This document shows, in pieces, positions 8,199-19,067 of a stretch of DNA of 64,000 bases. A model generated the notes under the pieces. That model was not told where the DNA came from and searched no databases. It worked only from the letters and a program-made list of their open reading frames with translations. The DNA is taken from NCBI RefSeq assembly GCF_020832045.1, contig NZ_JAFIFK010000006.1:62001-126000 (forward strand). Reading direction: 5' to 3'. The DNA comes from Halomonas sp. (GTDB lineage: Bacteria; Pseudomonadota; Gammaproteobacteria; Pseudomonadales; Halomonadaceae). The number at the start of each line of letters is the position of its first letter. Position 1 is the stretch's first letter. The translations under genes and the position numbers were made by a program.

Positions 8199-8711
8199 AT
8201 GTCATTCATCTTCGAATATCACGAACCCGAGACCTACCGTCGCAAGGCGAAAATCATCAGCGTCGCCATGGCGGGGCAATTGATCGTCTTCGGATTGGTG
8301 TTTTCCCAGCTGCTGGTGGCGACCTTCGGCTCGAGCCTGTGGCTCAACGCGCTGGGCGTATTTTTCGGCTTGCTCGCTACCAGCTTGACCTTTGCCGTAC
8401 TTCGCGAACGCCCCTGGATGAGCGAGATGCGCTATGTCTGGCAGCTCAAGCACCATCTATCCCGCCTCAGCGGCTATCTCGCCACCCTGCGCCGTGAAAT
8501 GGACCAGGGTAATGCGGTAGCCCTGCATCTCATGACGGCCTACCACCAAGGCATGGCGCAGCTGGCCGAACTCAATGGCCGCACCCTGGACGACGATGCC
8601 GAGCTGCTGGGCGAGCGTGCCAGAATACGTCAGCTTCGCGAGGAGCGTGGCTTGCCCGCACAGGTCGAAGGCTTCGACCCCCACGACCTGGCGGCCTTCA
8701 AGCGCAGCTGA
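8199..8711 (+). CDS. DUF3087 family membrane protein
   Basis: The 170-residue product has an N-terminal YHEPETYRRK motif, two predicted membrane segments (about residues 20-42 and 46-66), then a soluble helical half with WMSEMRYVWQLKHHLSRL and a LMTAYHQGMAQLAELNG segment. This pattern is that of DUF3087, a family I know from Pseudomonas and relatives, of unknown function. The ATG with AGGA 8 bases upstream is preferred to the long upstream extension, which overlaps aroG in another frame. It is convergent with hemB, with only 2 bases between stops. Confidence 0.78.
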   Translation: MSFIFEYHEPETYRRKAKIISVAMAGQLIVFGLVFSQLLVATFGSSLWLNALGVFFGLLATSLTFAVLRERPWMSEMRYVWQLKHHLSRLSGYLATLRREMDQGNAVALHLMTAYHQGMAQLAELNGRTLDDDAELLGERARIRQLREERGLPAQVEGFDPHDLAAFKRS

Positions 8712-8713
8712 GG

Positions 8714-9727
<1,014 letters not shown>

Positions 9728-9859
9728 CTACTCCGGCTGTGGGCCACATTCGCCATAGGGTTTATTGGCGGCAGTGTGCCTGCAAAGGATGACGGTTCAA
9801 TGACACTCGAAACGCATGGTCCGAGTATATCAGTGCCACCACAGGCAGGAAGTCGCGCC

Positions 9860-9888
9860 TTGTCGCACCCCTCGCGACTCTCTAAAGT
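9860..9888 (+). promoter_or_regulatory. Candidate elbB promoter
   Basis: TTGTCG (9860-9865) and TAAAGT (9883-9888) are 17 bases apart, each with four of six consensus matches. The region 9713-9951 between hemB and elbB has no ORF and should carry both divergent promoters; the hemB one was not recognised. Confidence 0.3.
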
Positions 9889-9951
9889 GTTGGCTTCAGG
9901 ATTCGAGGCGAAGCCCTGCTTTCAAGGCGCCTTCACAACAAGGAGAAAGGC

Positions 9952-10614
9952 ATGAGCAAACAAGTGGCGGTCATCCTGTCGGGCTGCGGTGTCCAGGATG
10001 GCTCGGAAATCTACGAGACCACTCTGACCCTGTTGCGGCTTGATCAGTTGGGCATTGGCCATCGCTGCTTCGCGCCGGACATCATGCAGCATCATGTGAT
10101 CGATCATCGCAGCGGGGAAGCGGTAGAGGGCGAGGCGCGTAATGTATTGGTCGAATCGGCGCGCCTGGCGCGTGGCAATATTGCGCCGCTCGATGAGCTC
10201 CAAGTCGATGAGTTCGACGCCGTGATCCTGCCGGGTGGCTTCGGTGCAGCCAAGAACTTGTCGAACTTCGCCGAGGCGGGGAGCGATATGGAGCCGCTAC
10301 CCGAGTTGGTGGAGGCGCTGGCCCCCTTCTATGAGGCGCGCAAGCCCATCGGCCTGATGTGCATTACACCAGCGCTGGTGCCAAAGCTGCTGGGGCCGGG
10401 TATTGCCGTGACCGTCGGTCACGATCCCGGCGTGTCGGGAGCGATCAGCTCCATGGGGGGGCTGCATCGCAGCTGCGGCGTCGAGGATATCGTGGTGGAC
10501 TTCGAGAACCGGGTAGTTACCACGCCGGCCTATATGCTCGCCACCCGCATCGGCGAAGCCGCCACCGGTATCTTCAAGCTGGTCGAGCGGATCGATGAGC
10601 TCATGGACATGTAA
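9952..10614 (+). CDS. elbB: ElbB, DJ-1/PfpI-like protein (glyoxalase)
   Basis: This 220-residue protein of the class I glutamine-amidotransferase-like DJ-1 superfamily closely follows E. coli ElbB, which has weak glyoxalase activity and was once linked to early isoprenoid synthesis. Signature segments are ILSGCGVQDGSEIYE at residues 8-22, RNVLVESARLARGNI, LPGGFGAAKNLSNFA and the nucleophile elbow GLMCITPAL with its Cys. VVTTPAYMLA lies near the end. The SD AAGGAGAAAGGC precedes the ATG. It is convergent with tatC, separated by a terminator. Confidence 0.92.
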   Translation: MSKQVAVILSGCGVQDGSEIYETTLTLLRLDQLGIGHRCFAPDIMQHHVIDHRSGEAVEGEARNVLVESARLARGNIAPLDELQVDEFDAVILPGGFGAAKNLSNFAEAGSDMEPLPELVEALAPFYEARKPIGLMCITPALVPKLLGPGIAVTVGHDPGVSGAISSMGGLHRSCGVEDIVVDFENRVVTTPAYMLATRIGEAATGIFKLVERIDELMDM

Positions 10615-10629
10615 CGCCGTGCCCGATAC

Positions 10630-10663
10630 CAAGCGCCCCCGCTCGTGTCAGCGGGGGCGCTTG
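10630..10663. terminator. Bidirectional terminator between elbB and tatC
   Basis: A perfect 14-bp stem (CAAGCGCCCCCGCT / AGCGGGGGCGCTTG) with the 6-nt loop CGTGTC lies between two convergent genes. The T tract is poor on both strands, so efficiency is uncertain. Confidence 0.7.
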
Positions 10664-10688
10664 CGTTTGGATGCGGCGCGATAGTTCG

Positions 10689-11474
10689 TCAGGCGTTATC
10701 GCGCTCTTCGTCGGGGCGGGTCTCGGCCGCCTTGCGGCGTCGCCGACGCACCAGGCGGCCGAACAGGATGCCCACTTCGTAAAGCAGGTACATGGGGACG
10801 GCGAGCAGGCTCTGGGAGATGACGTCGGGCGGGGTCAGCAGCATACCGACCACGAAGCAGCCGAGGATGATATAGGGTCGTTTCCGCGCCAGGCTCTCCA
10901 CCGTTGTCGCGCCCGAGGCGATCAGCAGGAAGGTGGCGATGGGAATTTCGAAGGCCACGCCGAAGGCGAAGAACAGCTTCAATACGAAGTTCAGGTACTG
11001 GTTGATGTCGGTCATCACCGCCACGTTCTCCGGCCCTGTCTGGGTGAAGAACTGGAACAGCAGCGGGAATACCGCATAGTAGGCGAAGGCCGCTCCGGCG
11101 TAGAACAGGCCTACGCTCGATGCCAGCAGCGGCAGTGCCAGCGCTTTCTCGTTGTCATACAGCCCCGGGGCGACGAAGGCCCAGGCCTGGTGCAGTACGT
11201 AGGGAATGGCAACGAAGACCGCCACTACCAAGGTCAGCTTGAAGGGGGCCAGGAACGGGGATGCCACTTCGGTGGCGATCATCTGCGAGCCTTCCGGCAG
11301 CATCCCCATCAGCGGCTGAGCCACGAAGGTATAGATCTCGTTGGCGAACGGGTAGAGCCCGAGGAAAATCACGAAGATCGCCAGCACCGCACGCAGCAGT
11401 CGCGAACGCAGCTCGATCAGGTGCTCGATCAGGGGGGCCTGGCCAAGTTCCTGCTTGTCATCGGAGTCGCTCAT
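10689..11474 (-). CDS. tatC: Sec-independent protein translocase TatC
   Basis: TatC is the polytopic receptor that binds twin-arginine signal peptides with TatB. The 261 residues contain the family start PLIEHLIELRSRLLRA, six membrane segments, the FxxPF-like ATEVASPFLAPFKLTL segment, and MTDINQYLNFVLKLFFAFGVAFEIPI with the conserved Glu/Asp-rich periplasmic loop. The C-terminus is Arg-rich (RRRRRKAAETRPDEE). It overlaps tatB by 4 bases and is the last gene of the long minus-strand block. A Tat system fits export of folded redox enzymes. Confidence 0.97.
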   Translation of the reverse strand: MSDSDDKQELGQAPLIEHLIELRSRLLRAVLAIFVIFLGLYPFANEIYTFVAQPLMGMLPEGSQMIATEVASPFLAPFKLTLVVAVFVAIPYVLHQAWAFVAPGLYDNEKALALPLLASSVGLFYAGAAFAYYAVFPLLFQFFTQTGPENVAVMTDINQYLNFVLKLFFAFGVAFEIPIATFLLIASGATTVESLARKRPYIILGCFVVGMLLTPPDVISQSLLAVPMYLLYEVGILFGRLVRRRRRKAAETRPDEERDNA

Positions 11475-11914
11475 CGTGAAGCGGCATCCTTGTCATCGTC
11501 GTTGGGAGAAGAAGGCTGGCCAGCGGTGGCCCTGGCGTCGGCAAGGGCATCGTCGAGGCGCGCGGAGGCAGGCGGCGGCACGTCGCCATCTGGCTTTCGC
11601 GTAGCGGGCTCCTGGCTATCGTCATCGCCCTTGCGAGGCGTCGAAGTCGAGTATGGCTTGGCGATGCTCTCCACGTCGCGCTTGGCCTTGTTCAGGCTCT
11701 CGTCGAGCTTGGTCTGCTGTTCCTTGAGCTTCTGGCGCAGCTCCTCCGCCTCGAGCTGCGAGTTGATCTCCCGCTGCATGCTCGACACGGTGCGCTTGAT
11801 CTTGCCGACCCACAGTCCCGCCGTACGCGCGGCCTTGGGCAGGCGTTCCGGGCCGAGCACCAACAAGCCGACGATCCCGAGTATCAGGAGTTCGAGGAAG
11901 CCGATATCAAACAT
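11471..11914 (-). CDS. tatB: Sec-independent protein translocase TatB
   Basis: TatB has one N-terminal membrane helix (MFDIGFLELLILGIVGLLVLGPERLP, with the conserved Gly-Pro hinge) followed by an amphipathic helix and a charged, probably disordered tail rich in Lys, Glu, Pro and Asp; total 147 residues. It partners TatC in signal-peptide recognition. The order tatA-tatB-tatC with 6-nt spacing and a 4-nt overlap indicates one transcript. The Glu8 of the helix is the TatB-type residue. Confidence 0.95.
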   Translation of the reverse strand: MFDIGFLELLILGIVGLLVLGPERLPKAARTAGLWVGKIKRTVSSMQREINSQLEAEELRQKLKEQQTKLDESLNKAKRDVESIAKPYSTSTPRKGDDDSQEPATRKPDGDVPPPASARLDDALADARATAGQPSSPNDDDKDAASR

Positions 11915-11920
11915 AAGGGC

Positions 11921-12181
11921 TTACTTGCGCTCTTCTCGTTCCTCGACGCTGTCCGCCGCCTTTTTCTCTTCGGCGCGAACGTCATAGGTGTTGGGCTGCT
12001 CTTCGTGGCTCACCTTGGCCTGAGGCTTGCCATCCTTCTCTTCCTCATTGACGGCCTGCTTGAAGCCCTTGACCGCACCGCCCAGATCGGAGCCGACGTT
12101 GCGCAGCTTCTTGGTGCCGAAGATCAGGATGATGATGCCGAGTACTATCAGCAGTTGCCAGATACTGATGCCACCTAACAT
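11921..12181 (-). CDS. tatA: Sec-independent protein translocase TatA
   Basis: TatA oligomers form the translocation element of the Tat pathway. The 86 residues start with [27 protein letters not shown], the TatA-type helix with the FGTKKL hinge, then [15 protein letters not shown] and a charged tail ending in EEREERK. It is first of the tatABC genes, 46 bases downstream of hisE on the same strand. Confidence 0.95.
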   Translation of the reverse strand: MLGGISIWQLLIVLGIIILIFGTKKLRNVGSDLGGAVKGFKQAVNEEEKDGKPQAKVSHEEQPNTYDVRAEEKKAADSVEEREERK

Positions 12182-12227
12182 GAAGGTTACCTCTGAGTCG
12201 GGATTCCGGCGGATCCGGAAGTCAATT

Positions 12228-12563
12228 TCACTTTGACCTTGCGGCCTTCTCTTCGTGCCCGGAAATGCCGAAACGCCGGGCCAGCTCGTCGAGCACGTCC
12301 CGGTGGTCCAGGCCCAGGTGCGACAGCATCACCAGGCTATGAAACCACAGGTCGGCGGTTTCGGCGATCAACGCTTGGCGTTCGTCGTCACCACCGGTCT
12401 CGGCATCCTTGGCTGCCAGCAGGGTTTCCGTGGCTTCCTCTCCGACCTTTTCGAGTATCTTGTTTAGCCCCTTGCCATGCAAGGCGGCAACGTAGGATTC
12501 GGTAGGATCGGCGCTGCGGCGTTGGCTCAGTACGTCGAAGAGTTCATCGAGAATATCACGCAT
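12228..12563 (-). CDS. hisE: Phosphoribosyl-ATP pyrophosphatase
   Basis: HisE hydrolyses phosphoribosyl-ATP to phosphoribosyl-AMP, the second step of histidine synthesis. The 111-residue all-alpha MazG-like protein shows [31 protein letters not shown], with the EExxE metal-binding motif, and [13 protein letters not shown] with the second acidic motif. It is monofunctional: no HisI (cyclohydrolase) domain is fused. In Pseudomonas hisI sits directly between ubiB and hisE; here only 30 bases separate them, so hisI must be elsewhere. Confidence 0.95.
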   Translation of the reverse strand: MRDILDELFDVLSQRRSADPTESYVAALHGKGLNKILEKVGEEATETLLAAKDAETGGDDERQALIAETADLWFHSLVMLSHLGLDHRDVLDELARRFGISGHEEKAARSK

Positions 12564-12593
12564 GCGAGCGACTCCGGTTGCGATGGATCAAGT

Positions 12594-14219
12594 TCATTGC
12601 CAAGCCAGCAGCAAGAGTCCGACAAGACCAGCCACCAGTACCGGCCAAGGCTGGTTCAAGGCCCATTGGGACAGCGGTTGCCAGGCCAGTGCCAGGGCCG
12701 TCAGCAGCAGCCCCAGGCGCAGGCGTCGACCGCCGCGGCGGCCGGCATGCAAGTGACGTTGAATGCCGCTCAGGGCGACGGCCTGACGACGACGTTGGCG
12801 ATGCTCCTGCTCGAGGCGGCTGAGCGCCTGATGGGCCACGCTGGGCAGCTCAGGGATCTGACGCGACAGTTCCGGTGCCTGGCGTTTAAGCGACTCCCAC
12901 AGGCCGACGGCACCGGCCCGCTCCTTCATCCAGCGCTCCAGATAGGGTTTGGCGGTGCTCCAAAGGTCGAGATCCGGATGGAGCTGGCGTCCCAGGCCTT
13001 CGATGTTGAGCAGGGTCTTTTGCAGCAGGACCAGCTGCGGCTGAACCTCCATGTTGAAGCGTCTGGCTGTCTGGAACAGCCCCAGCAGCACCTGGCCGAA
13101 GGAGATGTCCTTGAGCGGTTTTTCCAGAATCGGCTCACATACCGTCCGAATCGCGGCGGCGAACTCATTGGCGCGGGTCTCTTCCCCTACCCATCCCGAC
13201 TCGATGTGCAGCGCGGCGACTTCGTAGTAATCCTGATGGAAGAAGGCCAGCAGGTTGCGGGCGAGATAGTCCTGATCCTCGCGGGTCAGGCTGCCGACGA
13301 TGCCGCAGTCGATGGCAATGTACTGTGGATCATTGGGGTTTTCACGGGAGACGAAGATGTTGCCCGGGTGCATATCGGCATGAAAGAAGTTGTCGCGAAA
13401 CACCTGGGTGAAGAATATCTCCACGCCGCGCTCGGCAAGTCGCTTGAGGTCCGTACCCTGCGCCTTCAGCGCGGCGATGTCGGCAACCGGAATGCCGTGC
13501 ACGCGCTCCTGGACCATGACCCGCTTGCGGGTGTGCGACCAGTGGATGGCCGGAACGTAGAGCAGCGGGGAGCCGGCGAAGTTGCGCTTGAGCTGTGAGG
13601 TGTTGGCGGACTCCTTGCGCAGGTCGAGCTCGTCGAACAGGGTTGCTTCGTAGTCGCGTACGACCTCCACCGGGCGCAGCCGGCGCGCTTCGGGAATCAG
13701 CGTGAGCACACCGGCCACGCGGTACATCAGCGCCATGTCCTGGCGCATCACCCGGTCGATGGCGGGGCGGATGATCTTTACCACCACCTCCTCGCCGCTG
13801 TGCAGGCGGGCGGCGTGCACCTGGGCGATGGAGGCCGAAGCCAGCGGCTCAGGTTCGAAGTGAGCGAAGGCGACGTCGAGCGGCATGCGCAGCTCGGACT
13901 CTACCAGGGCGCGGGCCTCCTCGCCGGGGAAGGGCGGGACCTGATCCTGTAGACGCCTGAGCTCATCGGCAATCTCCTCGGGCAGCAGGTCGCGACGGGT
14001 GGAAAGCAGCTGACCGAACTTGACGAATACGGGGCCGAGCGATTCCAGCGCCAGGCGCAGCCGCTCACCGCCCGAGCGCCGGCCCACCGGCACCACCCGT
14101 AACGGTGAGAGCAGGAAGGCGAGCCGCAGCCACCAGGGCAGACGCTGCAATGGCAAGAGGGTATCGAGGCGGTAACGGGTGATGACCCATATGATGCGCA
14201 GCAGACGAAGCCCCATCAT
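12594..14219 (-). CDS. ubiB: Ubiquinone biosynthesis atypical kinase/ATPase
   Basis: UbiB is a membrane-anchored protein-kinase-like ATPase needed for ubiquinone synthesis. The 541 residues include the KxGQ motif [14 protein letters not shown] near 85, the Ala-rich loop [14 protein letters not shown], the invariant Lys in [20 protein letters not shown] (catalytic loop) and IDCGIVGSL. Two C-terminal membrane helices follow an Arg-rich stretch. The open frame extends upstream, but the start at 14219 (ATGATG) overlaps the ubiJ stop as ATGA and matches family length. It is in the ubiE-ubiJ-ubiB run, the classic order. Confidence 0.97.
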   Translation of the reverse strand: MMGLRLLRIIWVITRYRLDTLLPLQRLPWWLRLAFLLSPLRVVPVGRRSGGERLRLALESLGPVFVKFGQLLSTRRDLLPEEIADELRRLQDQVPPFPGEEARALVESELRMPLDVAFAHFEPEPLASASIAQVHAARLHSGEEVVVKIIRPAIDRVMRQDMALMYRVAGVLTLIPEARRLRPVEVVRDYEATLFDELDLRKESANTSQLKRNFAGSPLLYVPAIHWSHTRKRVMVQERVHGIPVADIAALKAQGTDLKRLAERGVEIFFTQVFRDNFFHADMHPGNIFVSRENPNDPQYIAIDCGIVGSLTREDQDYLARNLLAFFHQDYYEVAALHIESGWVGEETRANEFAAAIRTVCEPILEKPLKDISFGQVLLGLFQTARRFNMEVQPQLVLLQKTLLNIEGLGRQLHPDLDLWSTAKPYLERWMKERAGAVGLWESLKRQAPELSRQIPELPSVAHQALSRLEQEHRQRRRQAVALSGIQRHLHAGRRGGRRLRLGLLLTALALAWQPLSQWALNQPWPVLVAGLVGLLLLAWQ

Positions 14220-14854
14220 GCCGTGGCCTCGCTTGCCAGTTGCCGGCGCAACCTGGCGAGACGGGCTTCCAGGCGATCGGCGGCCACTTCCAGCTCGGTG
14301 AGGTGATCGCGCAAGGTGTCGACCTGTTGGCGCCCGGGGAACAGACGCGCCTCCTCGAAGACGTATTCGGCGATGTCGGCACGCATCTCCTGCCGGGCAC
14401 GCTGGCCCCATCGAGTCATGCGTCGTAATCCTTCCGCCAGGCTATGGGCCGGGGTATCGCCGAGCCAGCGGGCCAGCTCAGCCTCCCAGTCGATGTCCAG
14501 ATCCAGGAACAGGTCGCGGACCTCCTCGAGCAGGTGCACCCGCCCGTGGATGGTGAGTCGTCCACGGAGCATCAGGCGTTCCAGGGGCTCCCCACCCAGC
14601 AGCTCGCCCAGCGTCTCGGCATCGAGTTCGACCACCGCGTCGGCGCCGCTTTGGTCGTCGACGTCCGGGCGCATTAGGTCGACCCCATGCGGGTGAAAGC
14701 TCAGCAACAGCGACAGGGCCGGGCGCTCCATGCGCAGCAGCAGCCTACTACCGGCCAGCCGGGCCAGTCGCGTGGGGGCGGCCAGGTCGCGGGCAAGCAA
14801 GGCATTGAGTGTGCGCTCGATGCCGGCCAGCAGCAGAGTGGGAGTCAACGTCAT
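14216..14854 (-). CDS. ubiJ: Ubiquinone biosynthesis accessory factor UbiJ
   Basis: UbiJ is a lipid-binding SCP2-domain protein of the cytosolic Ubi complex. The 212 residues comprise an N-terminal SCP2-like part ([41 protein letters not shown]) and a C-terminal amphipathic coiled coil ([22 protein letters not shown]). Position between ubiE and ubiB, 7 bases after the former and overlapping the latter by 4, supports the call. Sequence identity in this family is low, so context carries weight. Confidence 0.9.
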   Translation of the reverse strand: MTLTPTLLLAGIERTLNALLARDLAAPTRLARLAGSRLLLRMERPALSLLLSFHPHGVDLMRPDVDDQSGADAVVELDAETLGELLGGEPLERLMLRGRLTIHGRVHLLEEVRDLFLDLDIDWEAELARWLGDTPAHSLAEGLRRMTRWGQRARQEMRADIAEYVFEEARLFPGRQQVDTLRDHLTELEVAADRLEARLARLRRQLASEATA

Positions 14855-14861
14855 TAGGCCC

Positions 14862-15629
14862 TCAAAGCTTGATGCCGCGGTGCAGGGCGACGATGCCCCC
14901 GGTGAGATTGGTGTACTCGACCCGTTCGAGACCGGCGGCTTCCATCATTGCCTTGAGCGTCTCTTGGTCGGGATGCATGCGAATCGACTCGGCCAGGTAG
15001 CGATAGCTGTCGGCGTCGCCTGCCACCATCTGGCCCATGGCGGGCAGCAGACGGAAGGAGTATTCGTCGTAGGCGCGGGTCAGCACGGGGTTGTTGGGCT
15101 TGGAGAACTCCAGCACCAGGAGACGGCCGCCAGGCTTGAGCACGCGAGCCATGGAGCGCAGCGCGGCGTCCTTGTCGGTGACGTTGCGCAGGCCGAAGGC
15201 GATGGTGATGCAGTCGAAGCTGTTGTCGGGGAACGGCAGGCATTCGGCATTGGCCTGTACGTACTCGACGTTGCCGCCGACACCGTTGTCGAGCAGCTTG
15301 TCACGGCCTACCCGCAGCATGGATTCATTGATATCGGCCAGTACCACCCGGCCGCGTGGCCCCACCATTCGCGAGAACTTCAGCGTAAGGTCGCCCGTGC
15401 CGCCGGCGATGTCGAGCACGCTATGGCCGGGTCGCACCCCGCTGCGCTCGATGGTCAGGCGCTTCCACAGCCGGTGGATGCCGAACGACATCAGGTCGTT
15501 CATGACGTCGTAGCGCGCCGCCACGGAGTGGAAGACATCAGCTACGCGGGAAGCCTTCTCCTCGATCGGCACTTCCTGATAGCCGAAGTGAGTGGTGCTC
15601 TGGTCCCCGGGGGTGGAGTTAGGGCTCAT
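14862..15629 (-). CDS. ubiE: Demethylmenaquinone/2-polyprenyl-6-methoxyphenol C-methyltransferase
   Basis: This SAM-dependent class I methyltransferase adds the C-methyl group in ubiquinone (and menaquinone) synthesis. The 255 residues show [36 protein letters not shown] at the N-terminus, motif [15 protein letters not shown], and later [13 protein letters not shown] and [15 protein letters not shown] at the C-terminus. The ATG at 15629 with GGGAG upstream is chosen over an ATG 20 codons earlier, because the family begins just before the Phe-Gly motif. It follows the DUF971 gene and precedes ubiJ. Confidence 0.97.
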   Translation of the reverse strand: MSPNSTPGDQSTTHFGYQEVPIEEKASRVADVFHSVAARYDVMNDLMSFGIHRLWKRLTIERSGVRPGHSVLDIAGGTGDLTLKFSRMVGPRGRVVLADINESMLRVGRDKLLDNGVGGNVEYVQANAECLPFPDNSFDCITIAFGLRNVTDKDAALRSMARVLKPGGRLLVLEFSKPNNPVLTRAYDEYSFRLLPAMGQMVAGDADSYRYLAESIRMHPDQETLKAMMEAAGLERVEYTNLTGGIVALHRGIKL

Positions 15630-15730
15630 TGCGTAAAGGCTCCCGAATCGCTGCGGAAAGGTGAGGACAAGCCTCATTTTGGGCCACATTGTAGCCTTCC
15701 CCAGCGGTTCTTGTCTTGACGCTCGCCTTT

Positions 15731-16114
15731 CTACAGCTGTTTGATTTCGATGCCCAGCGCTTCCCGAGATGCGCCGGCCTTCTCCAGACGCTGAAGATAG
15801 TCGGCCCAGTAGGCCTCGCGGTGCTGTGCCAGCTCGTAGAGATATTCCCAGCTATACAGGCCGCTGTCATGGCCGTCATCGAAGGCCAGCTTGACGGCGT
15901 AGCGCCCCACCGGCTCGATGTTCTTCAGGCCGACGTCCTTCTTGCCGACCTGAAGCACGGCCTGGCTGGGGTGATGCCCGCGCACCTCGGCAGAGGGGGA
16001 GTAGACGCGCAGGTACTCCACCGGCAGGCGGTGGCACTCACCGTCGGCGTAGGTCAGCTCCAGCTCACGGGCCTTCTTGTGGTAGTGAATCTTGCTGGGG
16101 ATGGGGGCGGTCAT
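15731..16114 (-). CDS. DUF971 domain protein
   Basis: This 127-residue protein belongs to DUF971, the domain also found at the N-terminus of gamma-butyrobetaine hydroxylases. It shows [63 protein letters not shown] and a helical tail. Stand-alone forms between hslU and ubiE are widespread in gammaproteobacteria; the function is not established. The start with AAGGA upstream is preferred over a 27-codon extension. Confidence 0.85.
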   Translation of the reverse strand: MTAPIPSKIHYHKKARELELTYADGECHRLPVEYLRVYSPSAEVRGHHPSQAVLQVGKKDVGLKNIEPVGRYAVKLAFDDGHDSGLYSWEYLYELAQHREAYWADYLQRLEKAGASREALGIEIKQL

Positions 16115-16350
16115 TTCGGTGTCCTTCGCAAGAATGGGCGACAGGCACCGGCTGAGCGATTCGCGACAATCAAGAGCGAAACCCTGACCCTGCACTTGCC
16201 GCTTGCGCGTCGGATAGGAACAAGGTCCCTCTTACCTGGCCTCGATCGACATCCCTGTCGATCGCCGCGCGCTGCTGCGCTTGGGTCTGCGCTCTTGCTA
16301 ATGTCGCTTCATTGCCCGCCCTGCGCCTTCATGGCAGTTCTGTTCACAGG
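16115..16350. other. hslU/DUF971 intergenic with hairpin
   Basis: These 236 bases have no ORF. A perfect 9-bp hairpin (CGATCGACA / TGTCGATCG, loop TCCC) lies at 16243-16264 but lacks a T run on either strand. It may be a partial terminator or an RNA processing site between hslU and the DUF971-ubi genes. Confidence 0.4.
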
Positions 16351-17673
16351 TTAGAGGATATACCGCGACAGATCCTCGTCCATGGCCAGTTCGCCGAGCT
16401 GGGAGTCGACGTAGTCGGCGTCGATGGTCAACGGGCCGCCGAAGTCGGCGCCCTTGAACGAGGCGTCTTCCAGTAGGCGCTCCATCACCGTGTGCAGGCG
16501 CCGTGCGCCGATGTTCTCGGTGCCCTCATTGACCTTCCAGGCAATCTCGGCGATGCGCTCGATGCCGTCCTCGGTGAAGTCGATATCGAGCCCCTCAGTG
16601 GCCAGCAGCGCCTTGTACTGCTTGGTCAGAGCGGCGGAAGGTTCGGTGAGGATGCGCTTGAAGTCTTCCGGTGAAAGTGCCTCGAGTTCGACCCGAATCG
16701 GCAGGCGGCCCTGTAGCTCGGGGATCAGGTCCGACGGACGCGACAGGTGGAAGGCGCCGGAGGCGATGAACAGGATGTGATCGGTCTTGACCATGCCGTA
16801 CTTGGTGGAGACCGTGGAGCCTTCGATCAGCGGCAGCAGGTCACGCTGAACACCCTCACGGGAAACTTCGCCGCCGCTGGACTGCCCGCTGCCCTTGGTT
16901 ACCTTGTCGATCTCGTCGAGAAAGACAATGCCGTTCTGCTCGACGGCATCGACGGCGCGATGCTTGATTTCCTCTTCATTGACCAGCTTGGCGGCTTCTT
17001 CATCGCGTAGCAGAGCGAAGGCGTCCTTGACCTTGACCCGACGGGTTTCGGTCTTGTGGCGCCCCATGTTGGAAAACAGACTCTGAAGCTGGCTGGTCAT
17101 CTCTTCCATTCCCGGTGGGGTCATGATGTCGATGCCCGGCCCCTGAGGAGTGATTTCGATGTCGATCTCCTTGTCGTCGAGATCGCCCTCGCGCAGCTTC
17201 TTGCGAAAGACCTGACGTGTCGAACTGTCGGCGCGCGGATTCTCCTCCTGGCCCCGAGGCGGCGGTAGCAGCGCGTCGAGGATGCGGTCCTCGGCGGCGT
17301 CTTCGGCGCGGTGGCGCACCTCGTCCTTGGCCTGTTCGCGTACCAGCTTGATGGCTGCCTCGGTGAGATCGCGGATGATCGATTCGACGTCGCGGCCGAC
17401 GTAACCCACCTCGGTGAACTTGGTGGCCTCGACCTTGATGAAGGGGGCGCGGGCGAGCTTGGCCAAGCGCCGGGCGATCTCGGTCTTGCCCACCCCGGTG
17501 GGGCCGATCATCAAGATGTTCTTGGGCGTGACCTCGGGGCGCAGGTCATCATCGAGCTGCATGCGCCGCCAGCGGTTGCGCAGGGCGATGGCCACGGCGC
17601 GCTTGGCGTCCTGCTGGCCGACAATGTACTGATCCAGGGCGTGGACGATCTCGCGGGGGGTCATCTGGGACAT
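16351..17673 (-). CDS. hslU: ATP-dependent protease ATPase subunit HslU
   Basis: HslU is the AAA+ unfoldase ring of the HslUV protease. The 440 residues include [21 protein letters not shown]-loop GPTGVGKT at 57-64, the pore motif GYVGRD, Walker [12 protein letters not shown], sensor [25 protein letters not shown] and the C-terminal LSRYIL tail that docks into HslV. The ATG at 17673 is chosen over a GTG five codons upstream by comparison with the E. coli N-terminus. It lies 11 bases after hslV. Confidence 0.98.
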   Translation of the reverse strand: MSQMTPREIVHALDQYIVGQQDAKRAVAIALRNRWRRMQLDDDLRPEVTPKNILMIGPTGVGKTEIARRLAKLARAPFIKVEATKFTEVGYVGRDVESIIRDLTEAAIKLVREQAKDEVRHRAEDAAEDRILDALLPPPRGQEENPRADSSTRQVFRKKLREGDLDDKEIDIEITPQGPGIDIMTPPGMEEMTSQLQSLFSNMGRHKTETRRVKVKDAFALLRDEEAAKLVNEEEIKHRAVDAVEQNGIVFLDEIDKVTKGSGQSSGGEVSREGVQRDLLPLIEGSTVSTKYGMVKTDHILFIASGAFHLSRPSDLIPELQGRLPIRVELEALSPEDFKRILTEPSAALTKQYKALLATEGLDIDFTEDGIERIAEIAWKVNEGTENIGARRLHTVMERLLEDASFKGADFGGPLTIDADYVDSQLGELAMDEDLSRYIL

Positions 17674-17684
17674 GGTGGCGGCCT

Positions 17685-18203
17685 TCACAGCGTTTCGAGA
17701 GTAACGTGGTGGTTGGTGTACACGCAGATGTCGCCGGCGATCGCGAGCGATTTTTCGGTGATCTCCTGAGCCGACAGCTCGGTGTTCTCGAGCAGTGCGC
17801 GGGCGGCAGCCAGGGCGTAGTTACCGCCCGAGCCGATGGCGATGATGCCGCGCTCCGGTTCCACTACGTCGCCGTTGCCGGTGATGATCAGCGAGGCGTT
17901 CTTGTCGGCCACGGCGAGTAGCGCCTCGAGACGGCGCAGGGCGCGGTCGGTACGCCAGTCCTTGGCTAGCTCCACGGCCGCCTTGACCAGATTGCCCTGG
18001 TACTTCTCCAACTGCGCCTCGAAGCGCTCGAACAGGGTGAAGGCGTCGGCGGTGCCACCGGCAAAGCCGGCCAGCACCTGACCGCGATAGAGGCGGCGCA
18101 CCTTGCTGGCATTTCCTTTCATCACAGTATTGCCCAGCGATACCTGGCCGTCGCCCGCCAGCGCAACCTGGCCACCGCGGCGCACGGAAACGATCGTGGT
18201 CAT
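17685..18203 (-). CDS. hslV: ATP-dependent protease subunit HslV
   Basis: HslV is the proteasome-like peptidase of HslUV. The 172 residues start M-TTIVSVRR, so removal of Met exposes the catalytic Thr. [31 protein letters not shown] and [11 protein letters not shown] are typical. It pairs with hslU downstream and follows the SPOR gene, an order shared with Pseudomonas and E. coli (ftsN-hslV-hslU). Confidence 0.98.
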   Translation of the reverse strand: MTTIVSVRRGGQVALAGDGQVSLGNTVMKGNASKVRRLYRGQVLAGFAGGTADAFTLFERFEAQLEKYQGNLVKAAVELAKDWRTDRALRRLEALLAVADKNASLIITGNGDVVEPERGIIAIGSGGNYALAAARALLENTELSAQEITEKSLAIAGDICVYTNHHVTLETL

Positions 18204-18341
18204 GGAGAGAACTCCGTAACGGGGAGCCGGGGCTCCCGGTGACTTTCGGCGCCCGGGCGTCCCGGGGCCGTGAATGAGCGTTCAACTGAAGTGCGGGCGG
18301 TGACCGATGAATTCAAGCGCCTGCGGCGAAGGGGTGGCGGC

Positions 18342-19064
18342 TCAGTTGGTGGCGCGATGCCGCAGGGGGGTGATTCCCTGCGTCGTCATCAGGTCTTCGG
18401 CGCGGCTCAGCTCGCGGTTATCGTCATAGGGGCCGACCATCACCCGGTGCCAGGTCTGGCCGTCGGCCGACTGTACCTGGCTGACCTGGGCCATCAGGCT
18501 CAGGTTGCGCAGGCGTTGGCGCAGCTGTTCGGCGTCCCCCTGCTCGCGGAAAGAGGCGGCCTGCAGCATGTAGCGTGTGCCCGCCGGTGCCGCCGCTTCG
18601 CGTTCTGGGGTAGCGTTGACCTCGTCTCGCAGATTGGCGGCAATGACCTGGGCAATGGGGTCGTCGTCAGGCGTCGGTTCGGCGGCGGCGCTGGGTTCGA
18701 GCGGTGGAGGCACGACGACCGTCGGTTCGGGGGGCGAGGCGGTGGATGCTACCTCTCGCGGCGCCACGACCTCTTCCGGCAGCAGGGTGTAGAATTCGAA
18801 CGTCGGCATTCGCGGTTCGCGTGGCTCGACGGTCGGGGCGGGCTGCTCCGTAGGGGTTCGTGGCATCAGGCTGGCCAGCGGCGAGTCGCTGCCCTCCTGC
18901 CAGGGGGCGGTGCCGTGCTGGTGCTGAGCCAGCAGGAAGCCGGCCACTACGCCGCCGACCCCCCACACCCATCCGGGCAGGCGGAAGCCTTGGCGAGCAG
19001 GCGTTGATCGCTTGCGACTGCTGGTAGTAGCGCCGCGTTTCTTGGGCGTGCGACGGGCAGCCAT
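18342..19064 (-). CDS. SPOR-domain cell-division protein, FtsN-like
   Basis: The 240 residues form a basic cytoplasmic N-terminus (ARRTPKKRG), one membrane helix at about 29-47 (WVWGVGGVVAGFLLAQHQ), a Pro/Glu-rich periplasmic linker of about 100 residues, and a C-terminal SPOR domain (YMLQAASFREQGDAEQLRQRL ... WHRVMVGPYDDNRELSRAEDLM) that binds denuded septal glycan. Position between argS and hslV is that of ftsN in E. coli and its counterpart in Pseudomonas. The essential FtsN E-domain cannot be confirmed by eye, so no symbol is given. Confidence 0.85.
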   Translation of the reverse strand: MAARRTPKKRGATTSSRKRSTPARQGFRLPGWVWGVGGVVAGFLLAQHQHGTAPWQEGSDSPLASLMPRTPTEQPAPTVEPREPRMPTFEFYTLLPEEVVAPREVASTASPPEPTVVVPPPLEPSAAAEPTPDDDPIAQVIAANLRDEVNATPEREAAAPAGTRYMLQAASFREQGDAEQLRQRLRNLSLMAQVSQVQSADGQTWHRVMVGPYDDNRELSRAEDLMTTQGITPLRHRATN

Positions 19065-19067
19065 GGT

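Noticed and set aside
16243-16264. Perfect hairpin downstream of hslU as an intrinsic terminator
   Set aside because: No T run on either strand; kept only as a note in the intergenic entry.
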